9,643 nucleotides of DNA from an uncultured Collinsella sp. (GTDB lineage: Bacteria; Actinomycetota; Coriobacteriia; Coriobacteriales; Coriobacteriaceae). The notes under the pieces were generated by a model. That model saw nothing but the letters and a program-made list of their open reading frames with translations, searched no databases and was not told the DNA's origin. The translations under genes and the position numbers were made by a program. Positions 1 through 5,891 of the stretch are shown here, piece by piece. Within the stretch, counting starts at the first letter, position 1; the number at the start of each line of letters is the position of its first letter. The DNA is taken from contig CABSNA010000041.1 of the NCBI GenBank assembly GCA_902478865.1, positions 1-9,643 on the forward strand. Reading direction: 5' to 3'.

Positions 1-684
1 GACACCGGCTATGAGCGCACGCGCCGGGTCGGTCGCAGGCGCGATGGACGCAAGCAGCCCATTTCGCAGCCGAAGCAGCGGTCCCGGAGAGCCCTCATCG
101 GCCGACACAATCCGAACGACTTTAACCTTGCGCACCTCGCCTCGGAGCACGCGCGATCGTCCATACGCATCGTTCTCAAAACGTGAAACGCGACCGATAA
201 CACGCACGTGCGCCCCGACCTTGAGCTCGCGGTCGCACGATAGGCGAACCGTTGCCAAGTTCTTACCGTCCGCGCGTGCCTCGCAGGTATAGGAATACAC
301 GTCGTCGTTTATGGATGGATCGCCCTGCACGATAAACTCGAGGCCGCTTGCCGCTCGACCGTCGAGCGCCTTCGAGGCGCTGAGCGCACCCACAGCCCAC
401 CACGCCGAGACGACCGCTCCCGCCACGAGACCGACGGACGCGGCATACAACCACCGCTTCAAAGGGGCAAGCCGCGCACAAGATTGAGCCAGCACAACGA
501 ATACCGCCGCCGCAACGGGAATGGCCCATAGCAGCCCGACCGCCGGCGCCCGCTCCCTCAGCAGCGCATCAGCGGCCACGTTGAGCACCAAGGCGCAGCT
601 CATGCACATGCCGACACACAAGGCCATCGTCCACGGAAGCAGGGGCCGCGGTGGCATCACACGCTCGCGCTCGGTCGCACTCAT
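1..684 (-). CDS. comEC: ComEC/Rec2 family DNA-uptake channel protein, N-terminal part (cut by window edge)
   Basis: An open frame of 228 codons starts with ATG at 684 and runs off the left edge without a stop. ComEC forms the inner-membrane channel that carries single-stranded DNA into the cytoplasm during natural transformation. Visible here are three hydrophobic segments (about residues 16-36, 49-68 and 79-100), then a soluble stretch (about 108-190) matching the position of the DUF4131/OB-like domain of ComEC. It ends in an APATDPARALIAGV segment resembling the start of the competence domain in this family. The membrane core and any C-terminal metallo-beta-lactamase-like domain lie outside the window. 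The ATG overlaps the comEA stop as ATGA, so the two genes are probably translationally coupled. Identity rests on domain layout plus the comEA neighbour. I checked the frame line by line and saw no internal stop. Confidence 0.85.
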   Translation of the reverse strand, partial: MSATERERVMPPRPLLPWTMALCVGMCMSCALVLNVAADALLRERAPAVGLLWAIPVAAAVFVVLAQSCARLAPLKRWLYAASVGLVAGAVVSAWWAVGALSASKALDGRAASGLEFIVQGDPSINDDVYSYTCEARADGKNLATVRLSCDRELKVGAHVRVIGRVSRFENDAYGRSRVLRGEVRKVKVVRIVSADEGSPGPLLRLRNGLLASIAPATDPARALIAGV

Positions 685-1394
685 ACGCAGATGCAATCTT
701 TGATTTTGGCAAGCTTCTTCTCGCCGATTCCCGACACACGCATCAGATCGTCAACCGAGGCAAAAGCACCGTTCTTTGTCCGTTCATCGATAATCGACTG
801 GGCCATGGAGGGACCGATGCCCGAGAGCGTCTGCAGCTCTACCGCGCTTGCCGTATTGATGTTTACTAGGCCTGTTGCGCCACTCACGCCCGATGATGTG
901 GAAGCCCCACCATCAACACCGGCTTCCGCAATGGACGCCTGCTGCTCCCCTACAGTTGGAACATGGATTTTTTGTCCATCAGTGACCTTAGATGCCCGAT
1001 TAAGCCCCGTAACGTCAGCCTCGGGCGCCAGCCCGCCGGCGGCATCGATCGCCTGGGATACCCGTGCCCCGTCTTTGAGCCTGTATACACCGGGCGACAC
1101 AACGGCGCCATCGACATCGACATAGACCTCTGCCGCGGCAGAAGCCTTAGTCGAAGAACCTTCGGATGTCTTTCCGCTCGAGGCATCACCGGATCCCGGC
1201 TCCACCAACGAGCCCGTACCGTCAGTGCGCTCAAACGACACACCACCGGCACCGCCGCCAAGGTTCGCCATCGCCAAGCCGCTCGCCATCGCAATGACGA
1301 CCAGTATCGCCATCACCACTGCCTTATGACCGAGCAGCTTGTCCGCCAAGCGGTCCATCCGTTTGACCCGTTCGTGTTGTTCGCGCTGCGCCAT
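681..1394 (-). CDS. comEA: ComEA family DNA-binding competence protein (SLBB + helix-hairpin-helix)
   Basis: Encodes a 237-residue membrane-anchored DNA receptor that binds incoming double-stranded DNA outside the membrane and passes it to ComEC. From the chosen start the order is: a charged N-terminus (MAQREQHERVKRMD); one membrane segment at about 25-43 (AVVMAILVVIAMASGLAMA); a Ser/Gly/Thr-rich linker; a SLBB domain at about 89-147 (VYVDVDGAVVSPGVY ... DGQKIHVP); a second flexible linker; and a C-terminal tandem helix-hairpin-helix domain from about 176 (LVNINTASAVELQTLSGIG, then LMRVSGIGEKKLAKI). The frame extends up to 1472, but GGGAGG at about 1402-1407 sits seven bases before the ATG at 1394, so the later start is preferred. 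The protein ends in Cys-Ile-Cys-Val. It overlaps comEC by four bases and is separated from thiI by a terminator, so it should have its own promoter. Confidence 0.93.
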   Translation of the reverse strand: MAQREQHERVKRMDRLADKLLGHKAVVMAILVVIAMASGLAMANLGGGAGGVSFERTDGTGSLVEPGSGDASSGKTSEGSSTKASAAAEVYVDVDGAVVSPGVYRLKDGARVSQAIDAAGGLAPEADVTGLNRASKVTDGQKIHVPTVGEQQASIAEAGVDGGASTSSGVSGATGLVNINTASAVELQTLSGIGPSMAQSIIDERTKNGAFASVDDLMRVSGIGEKKLAKIKDCICV

Positions 1395-1449
1395 AGCAAA
1401 ACCTCCCAACACCATCGTGTCAGGAAAGGAGCCCTGCAACAGCCACGCT

Positions 1450-1492
1450 CCAAAACCGGTTTTAGCGGTCAAACCAAAAACCGACCAAAACC
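1450..1492 (-). promoter_or_regulatory. Cluster of GGTTTTGG repeats upstream of comEA (possible promoter/operator)
   Basis: Read on the minus strand, three near-identical units GGTTTTGG (1492-1485), GGTTTTTGG (1482-1474) and GGTTTTGG (1457-1450) lie in the comEA upstream spacer. The last overlaps a perfect 12-base palindrome AAAACCGGTTTT (1452-1463). A weak promoter match overlaps them: TTGGTC at 1488-1483, an 18-base spacer, then TAAAAC at 1464-1459. The repeats are seen directly; a regulatory role for competence is inference, and the promoter match is poor. The rest of the 1395-1564 spacer shows no gene. Confidence 0.35.
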
Positions 1493-1564
1493 TTGCACAA
1501 ATCTGTCCATTTATTCAGGCACACGTCAGCAAATGAACACTTAGCCGCAAAATGCCCAGATAGC

Positions 1565-1597
1565 AAAAGACCGACGATGCAGGCGCATCGTCGGTCT
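1565..1597 (-). terminator. Intrinsic terminator after thiI
   Basis: A perfect 13-bp stem (arms 1568-1580 and 1585-1597) with a 4-base loop begins 11 bases after the thiI stop. In the minus direction it is followed by TTTTGCT. The stem is long and fairly GC-rich, while the U-tract is short. It marks the end of the mihF-gmk-rpoZ-thiI operon and separates it from the competence genes. Confidence 0.85.
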
Positions 1598-1607
1598 ATG
1601 CACAAAA

Positions 1608-2852
1608 TTACTCGTGATCTTGGTAAATCTCACGCGGAGCAAGCTCCGAATGTTTGCGTTTTAAGGTCTTAGGGGCCTTATACGTATTGCTCTCGAAGTC
1701 GATATACTCGGTCTGCTTGAGCAGGCGCTCGATCATCTCCTCGTGATCGAACAACTCCCAGGCCTCATGCACGGCATCGAGTTTGGCGTGCGTCTCGGGA
1801 CGGCGCGGCATAAAAAGCGTACAGCAATCGGGCGCCGCCTCGGTCGAGATATCGAACGTACCGATCTCCTCGGCACGCGCAATGATCTCCTGCTTGTCCG
1901 AACCGATGAGAGGACGGAACACGGGGATCTTCACGGCCTCGTTGACGGCCATGATATTCTCAAGCGTTTGGGAGGCAACCTGCCCAAGCGATTCGCCCGT
2001 CACGATGGCCTTGGCGCCCTCGATATGCGCAATGCGCTCGGCAACCGAATACATAATACGGCGATACATGATCACGCGCAGGTTGCTGGGACAGGTGACC
2101 GAAATCTCACGCTGGCAGTCACCAAACGGCACCACGTACAGGCGGCCGATCTGGACACCCGGCTCAAGCGCACGGATGATGTCCTGCACCAAATACTCGC
2201 TCGTATCGGGCGTCTGCGGACGACCGGAGAAATGTACCGGCACGCACACCGCGCCGCGACGCGCGAGCATCCAGGTCGCCACCGGAGAATCGATACCCGA
2301 CGACAGCAGCGTCACGACCTTGCCGGCAGAACCCACCGGCAGACCGCCCACACCGCGCTCGGAGCGCGCATACACGTAGACGCTACCCTGGACCACCAGT
2401 ACGTGCACCATAGCGTCAGGATCGTGCATCTGAACCTTTTTATCAGGAAACGCCTCGCACAACACCTCGCCCACCTGACGATTGATGTCAATCGAGGTGA
2501 GCTCATAGTCAGTATTGGAGCGCTTGGCGTGCACCTTAAACGAATCGAAGGAACCAAACTCGTGCAGCGCCTTCACGGCGGCGGCGCAGTACTCCTGCGG
2601 GTCGCGGTTGGTGTGATACGCCAAAGACACACGAGCAACGCCGGGAACGGTGCGAATGACACGCACCGCCTCGTCGGCCTGATGCTCGTTAAAGGTCACG
2701 AGGATATAACCGGAAATTCGAGACACGGCATTCACGGAAAAGGCGGCCAAGGCCGCCTTGATGTTATCCATGAGGATATGCTCAAAATGTGCGCGGTTCT
2801 TACCCTTCAGTCCAACCTCGTGATAGTGGACCAGGCAGACGCGAGCCGCCAT
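1608..2852 (-). CDS. thiI: tRNA sulfurtransferase ThiI (4-thiouridine synthase), rhodanese-less form
   Basis: A 414-residue enzyme that adenylates U8 of tRNA and inserts sulfur to make 4-thiouridine; family members also supply sulfur for the thiazole of thiamine. The N-terminal ferredoxin-like region (about 1-60, with VHYHEVGLKGKNR) and THUMP domain (about 60-165) precede the PP-loop ATPase domain. The pyrophosphate-binding loop reads LLSSGIDSPVA at about 182-192, with Ser in place of the first Gly of the usual SGGIDS. Further family motifs are TGESLGQVASQTLENI (about 285-300) and PDCCTLFMPRRP (about 341-352). The protein ends without the rhodanese domain found in the E. coli enzyme, matching the short Gram-positive form, which is thought to take sulfur from a dedicated cysteine desulfurase. 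No such desulfurase is visible here. The ATG directly follows the rpoZ TAA and no strong Shine-Dalgarno is seen, suggesting coupling to rpoZ translation. Confidence 0.95.
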   Translation of the reverse strand: MAARVCLVHYHEVGLKGKNRAHFEHILMDNIKAALAAFSVNAVSRISGYILVTFNEHQADEAVRVIRTVPGVARVSLAYHTNRDPQEYCAAAVKALHEFGSFDSFKVHAKRSNTDYELTSIDINRQVGEVLCEAFPDKKVQMHDPDAMVHVLVVQGSVYVYARSERGVGGLPVGSAGKVVTLLSSGIDSPVATWMLARRGAVCVPVHFSGRPQTPDTSEYLVQDIIRALEPGVQIGRLYVVPFGDCQREISVTCPSNLRVIMYRRIMYSVAERIAHIEGAKAIVTGESLGQVASQTLENIMAVNEAVKIPVFRPLIGSDKQEIIARAEEIGTFDISTEAAPDCCTLFMPRRPETHAKLDAVHEAWELFDHEEMIERLLKQTEYIDFESNTYKAPKTLKRKHSELAPREIYQDHE

Positions 2853-3134
2853 TTAGGCTTCAGCAACCTTGTGGCCGAGCGCCTTCTCATAACGGGCCTC
2901 GTCGTAAGAGATGTCGCCGTCGACAATCTCATCCATAGCCATCGAAATGGTATCGGCACCGGAAAGCCCGATGGTGATGTCATCGACATCCTGGACGGCA
3001 AGCACGCGGTTGTGCTGGCCACGCAGCATGCTATTGATGTCGCAGGCGCGCTTGGAGGCAAGCGAAGCGAGCAGGAAGCGGTTGTGATCGGTCTTCTCCA
3101 GAAGATCGTCAATGCAAGGCTTTACAACGGACAC
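2853..3134 (-). CDS. rpoZ: DNA-directed RNA polymerase subunit omega
   Basis: A 93-residue small subunit of RNA polymerase that helps fold and hold the beta-prime subunit. The N-terminal half carries the omega signature: CIDDLLEKTDHNRFLLASLASKRACDIN (residues 7-34), corresponding to the conserved helix-rich part with the xxKRAxxI element. The acidic C-terminal tail (DEIVDGDISYDEARYEKA) is less conserved. The start is GTG at 3134, five bases after the gmk stop; GAGG overlapping that stop serves as a close ribosome-binding site. Length is usual for the family. The position right after gmk is the common bacterial gmk-rpoZ arrangement and supports the call. The stop codon is directly followed by the thiI ATG. 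Confidence 0.93.
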   Translation of the reverse strand: MSVVKPCIDDLLEKTDHNRFLLASLASKRACDINSMLRGQHNRVLAVQDVDDITIGLSGADTISMAMDEIVDGDISYDEARYEKALGHKVAEA

Positions 3135-3139
3135 GGACC

Positions 3140-3709
3140 TCAGATCCTTTCATGCATATCGAGAACGCGAACGAGCTCATCGGTCGCGCGGTCGAGATCG
3201 TCATTCACCACGACGTCGTCGTAGCGGTCGGCAAGGGCAAGCTCATCGGCGGCGTTTGCCATACGCAGCTCAATCGTCTCGGGCGTCTCGGTACCGCGAC
3301 CGACTAGACGCTCGCGAAGCACCTCGAGCGAAGGTGGCTTGATAAAGATCAACACGGCCTCGGGGAAACGCTCCTTCACCTGCAGGGCACCCTGGACATC
3401 GATCTCCAAGATGAGAGACGAACCAGAGGCGAGCTTGGACTGGACCTCGCTCACCAACGTGCCGTAGCAGTTACCGTGGACCTCGGCCCACTCAACAAAC
3501 TCACCGTTTGCCACGCGGCGGTCGAACTCCTCGCGCGTCAGAAAAAAGTAGTTGACGCCGTCGACCTCACCTTTGCGTGGTGCTCGCGTGGTAGCCGAAA
3601 CCGTCAGGCCCAGATTCGAGCGGCGCTCGCGCACACGAGTGACGAGCGTACCCTTGCCTGCGCCTGACGGTCCAGAAATCACAAAGAGCTTGGAATCCTG
3701 AGCGCTCAC
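3140..3709 (-). CDS. gmk: Guanylate kinase
   Basis: A 189-residue cytoplasmic enzyme that phosphorylates GMP to GDP with ATP, feeding GTP, dGTP and (p)ppGpp pools. The P-loop GPSGAGKGT lies at residues 13-21. The GMP-binding region follows with TVSATTRAPRKGEVDGVNY (about 36-54), EWAEVHGNCYGT (about 73-84) and EIDVQGA (102-108), and the lid has LRERLVGRGTET (about 131-142). All key family motifs are present. The start is GTG at 3709, directly after the mihF TAA (TAAGTG), and I see no good Shine-Dalgarno upstream of it. Translation therefore probably depends on ribosomes finishing mihF. The rpoZ gene follows after five bases. Confidence 0.96.
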   Translation of the reverse strand: MSAQDSKLFVISGPSGAGKGTLVTRVRERRSNLGLTVSATTRAPRKGEVDGVNYFFLTREEFDRRVANGEFVEWAEVHGNCYGTLVSEVQSKLASGSSLILEIDVQGALQVKERFPEAVLIFIKPPSLEVLRERLVGRGTETPETIELRMANAADELALADRYDDVVVNDDLDRATDELVRVLDMHERI

Positions 3710-4018
3710 TTATTTGGTCAGCTGCTCGAGGAGCTGCTCGCGCTGACGGACGCCGAGGCCCTGGACGCGACGGGTAGCGGAGATACCGAGCTCCTCCATG
3801 ATCTTGGCGGCCTTGGCCTTGCCATAACCAGGGAGAGACTCGATGAGGGTGGAAACCTTCATGCGGGAAGCGATGGGGTCATCGGAGTTGAGCACGGACT
3901 CGAGGGACTTCTCGCCCTTCTTGATCTGCTCGCGAAGCTCAGCGCGGGCGTGACGTGCGGCAGCAGCCTTCTCAAGAGCCTGCTTGCGCTGCTCATCGGT
4001 AAGCTGAGGGAGTGCCAT
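3710..4018 (-). CDS. mihF: Integration host factor, actinobacterial type (mIHF)
   Basis: A 102-residue nucleoid-associated DNA-binding protein, unrelated in fold to the HU/IHF of Proteobacteria and characterised in mycobacteria and Streptomyces. The N-terminus MALPQLTDEQRKQALEKAAAAR matches the family closely. A basic helix follows (ARAELREQIKKGEK), then MKVSTLIESLPGYGKAKAAKIMEELGI (about 53-79), a helix-turn-helix-like DNA-binding element with the GYGKAKA hairpin, and TRRVQGLGVRQREQLLEQL near the end. The frame opens at 4030, but GGAGG five bases before the ATG at 4018 fixes the start there, giving the usual length. It leads the gmk-rpoZ-thiI operon and abuts gmk. A promoter with an overlapping palindrome lies just upstream. 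Confidence 0.93.
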   Translation of the reverse strand: MALPQLTDEQRKQALEKAAAARHARAELREQIKKGEKSLESVLNSDDPIASRMKVSTLIESLPGYGKAKAAKIMEELGISATRRVQGLGVRQREQLLEQLTK

Positions 4019-4056
4019 TCGAACCTCCAAATAGTTGGGTTATATCTGATTCAATA

Positions 4057-4095
4057 ATTGGCATTTTAGCACGTAGAACGTACAAAATGCCCAAT
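4057..4095 (-). promoter_or_regulatory. Extended -10 promoter of the mihF operon, overlapped by an imperfect palindrome
   Basis: On the minus strand TGCTAAAAT (4071-4063) is a good extended -10 element, predicting transcription from about 4055 and a leader of roughly 37 bases. No clear -35 is seen at 16-18 bases. The element lies inside an imperfect inverted repeat, 4057-4095: ATTG/CAAT, GCATTTT/AAAATGC and ACGT/ACGT arms around a central AGA, with one bulged C and a 3-against-2 internal mismatch. Such a site could be a repressor or self-binding site, but that is inference. A weaker second match, TTGCAC (4135-4130), 17 bases, TAACCT (4112-4107), lies further upstream. Confidence 0.55.
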
Positions 4096-4154
4096 CGCGG
4101 CTCCATAGGTTAGACGATACCCGCAAAAAGTGCAATATACTGCGCCCAAAGTTA

Positions 4155-4212
4155 AGCCCCTGACCTGCGATTCCACACAAAGGATGGGAAAGTTTACGCA
4201 GGCACAGGGGCT
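4155..4212. terminator. Long hairpin after pyrF, possible (bidirectional) terminator
   Basis: Arms 4155-4162 (AGCCCCTG) and 4205-4212 (CAGGGGCT), continued past a small internal mismatch by CCTGCG (4164-4169) and CGCAGG (4197-4202), enclose a 27-base loop. Inside the loop TTCC and GGAA could pair further. It begins 46 bases after the pyrF stop, so ending the pyr operon is the obvious role. In the minus direction the tail is only TTAACTTTG; the plus-direction tail TATTTTG is slightly better. The pairing is clear; the direction of function is not. Confidence 0.5.
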
Positions 4213-4257
4213 ATTTTGTGCTAATGAGACCCAAAAGTGGTGACTTAGGGGAATCTT

Positions 4258-4974
4258 TTACGCGACGTTTTCGACCAGCTCGGCGACAATGGCGTCAAAG
4301 GCGGCAACCGGATCGTCGGCGCCGGTGATGGGACGGCCCACCACAATGTGGCTTGCGCCGCGCTCGATAGCCTGGGAAGGCGTCGCCACGCGGGACTGAT
4401 CACCAAGGGCGGCACCCACCGGACGCACACCCGGAGTCACGATGAGGGCATCAGGACCCAGCAGCTCACGCATGTCGTGAGCCTCCATCGGCGAGCACAC
4501 GATGCCATCGATGCCGTTGGCCTGAGCGAGCTTTGCCAGGCGGGCGGCCTCCTCAGCCACGGGCGACTCGACGCCGATCTCGCTCAAGGCATCCTGATTC
4601 ATGCTCGTGAGAACGGTGATGGCGACGAGCTTGGCGCGGTCCTCGCGCGCCTCCTCGGCACCCTCGCGGCAGGCAGCAAGCATGGCGCCCGAACCCAAGC
4701 CGTGAACCGAGAGCAGGTCGGCACCGGCAAGCGAGGCCGAACGGGCGGCACCGCGAACCTGATGCGGAATGTCATGGAACTTAAGGTCAAGGAAGACCTT
4801 AAAGCCCAAATCCTTGAACGTCTTGACGATCTCAGGACCCTCGGCGTAATAGAGCGTCATGCCGACCTTGAGCCAGGCGGCATGACCAGAAAGCTCGTGG
4901 GCGAGCTCGAGCGCACGCTCACGGTCGCAGTCGAGGGCGACGATAACGCGGTCGCGGGCATCGGTCTCTAGCAT
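4258..4974 (-). CDS. pyrF: Orotidine 5'-phosphate decarboxylase
   Basis: A 238-residue TIM-barrel enzyme that decarboxylates OMP to UMP, the last step of de novo pyrimidine synthesis. It is the E. coli/B. subtilis type. Visible active-site elements are ALD at 13-15, WLKVGM with Lys36, the catalytic DLKFHDIP array (Asp63, Lys65, Asp68), VTPGVRP (about 179-185) and the phosphate-gripper end VVGRPITGADDP (211-222). Length is normal and nothing is missing. ATG at 4974 overlaps the end of pyrD by seven bases, and AGGTG about eight bases upstream can serve as ribosome-binding site. It is the last gene of the pyr operon; pyrE, which makes its substrate, is not next to it. Confidence 0.97.
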   Translation of the reverse strand: MLETDARDRVIVALDCDRERALELAHELSGHAAWLKVGMTLYYAEGPEIVKTFKDLGFKVFLDLKFHDIPHQVRGAARSASLAGADLLSVHGLGSGAMLAACREGAEEAREDRAKLVAITVLTSMNQDALSEIGVESPVAEEAARLAKLAQANGIDGIVCSPMEAHDMRELLGPDALIVTPGVRPVGAALGDQSRVATPSQAIERGASHIVVGRPITGADDPVAAFDAIVAELVENVA

Positions 4975-5891
4975 TCGAAAGCACCTACCAGCTCGTTGAT
5001 GTCCTTCACGCCCTGGGACTCCGCCCAGGCCTCGAGCTCGTGCGCGATCTTAATCGAAGCGCACGGATCGACGAAGTTGGCCATGCCGACCGACACGCAG
5101 GTGGCGCCGGCCAGGATAAACTCGGCCGCATCTTCGCCCGTCATGACGCCGCCGACACCGTTGATGGGGATATCGACGGCCTGGGCGACCTCCCAGACCA
5201 TGCGCACGGCGATGTGGTGACACAGCGGGCCCGAAAGGCCACCCTTGGGCTTGGCCACGCGGGACTTGCGAGTGTGCACGTCAATAGCCATGCCCTGGAT
5301 GGAGTTGATGACCGAAAGGCCGTCGGCGCCGGCAGCCTCGAGCGCCTTGGCGATCTCGGCGACGTTGACCGGCGCCATCTTCACGAACAGCGGCTTATCG
5401 GTCACCTTGCGGCAGGCAGCCATAACGGAAGAGGCGCCCTCGGGCGTGGAGCCCATGGCGGCACCGCCGGCGGCGATATTAGGGCAGCTCACGTTAATCT
5501 CGTAGCCGGCAGCCCAGGGGCACAGCTCGACATACATCTCGAGTGCGCGGACAAACTCGTCAACGGAGTGGCCGGCAACCTGACAGATGACCTGACAGCC
5601 GTCCTTGGACAGCTGTTCGAGCCACGGACCAGACTCGCGGGCAAAGGCGGCCACGCCGGGGTTCTGAAGGCCCACGGAGTTGATCATACCGCCGGGAATC
5701 TCGGCCATGCGGGGCGCGGGGTTGCCGGGCCAGGGCTCGGCAGCGCAGCCCTTGGTGGTGATGGCGCCCAGCTGGGAAACATCAAAAAAGTTCTGGAACT
5801 GCCAGCCGTAGCCAAAGGTACCGGCTGCGGTGTTGATGGGGTTCTGCATCTTGACGCCGCCGAAATCGACGGCCATGTTCACGGTACCCAC
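4968..5891 (-). CDS. pyrD: Dihydroorotate dehydrogenase, class 1B catalytic subunit
   Basis: FMN enzyme that oxidises dihydroorotate to orotate; class 1B enzymes pass electrons through PyrK to NAD. With the start chosen the product has 307 residues, usual for the class. Motifs: NTAAGTFGYG (about 20-29), NSVGLQNPG (71-79), NVSCPN (133-138) with the catalytic Cys136 typical of class 1, VKMAP with the FMN-contacting Lys171, GGLSGP (217-222) and GVGGVMTG (245-252) for FMN phosphate. The frame is open up to 5939 inside pyrK, but family alignment begins near VNMAVDFGG. I chose GTG at 5891 because it overlaps the pyrK stop by one base (TAGTG) and has AAGGTGG about ten bases upstream. GTG at 5882 and ATG at 5876 are close alternatives. 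Confidence 0.95.
   Translation of the reverse strand: MGTVNMAVDFGGVKMQNPINTAAGTFGYGWQFQNFFDVSQLGAITTKGCAAEPWPGNPAPRMAEIPGGMINSVGLQNPGVAAFARESGPWLEQLSKDGCQVICQVAGHSVDEFVRALEMYVELCPWAAGYEINVSCPNIAAGGAAMGSTPEGASSVMAACRKVTDKPLFVKMAPVNVAEIAKALEAAGADGLSVINSIQGMAIDVHTRKSRVAKPKGGLSGPLCHHIAVRMVWEVAQAVDIPINGVGGVMTGEDAAEFILAGATCVSVGMANFVDPCASIKIAHELEAWAESQGVKDINELVGAFEC

Noticed and set aside
963..1544. Plus-strand frames opposite comEA and its upstream spacer (up to 193 codons)
   Set aside because: Antisense to the ComEA domains, no ribosome-binding site, and unlike any family I know.
1743..3224. Long plus-strand open frame of 493 codons across thiI and rpoZ
   Set aside because: It is antisense to two well-recognised genes and has an Arg/His/Asp-rich composition typical of reverse-complement shadows in GC-rich DNA, with no recognisable motif.
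3993..4106. Short minus-strand frame (37 codons, ATG at 4106) overlapping the mihF start, considered as a leader peptide
   Set aside because: No Shine-Dalgarno before its ATG, and the best promoter predicts transcription starting downstream of that ATG.
4155..4212. Riboswitch or other known structured RNA in the pyrF-mihF spacer
   Set aside because: I could not match the hairpin or its loop to any known riboswitch consensus, and it lies upstream of the predicted mihF transcription start.
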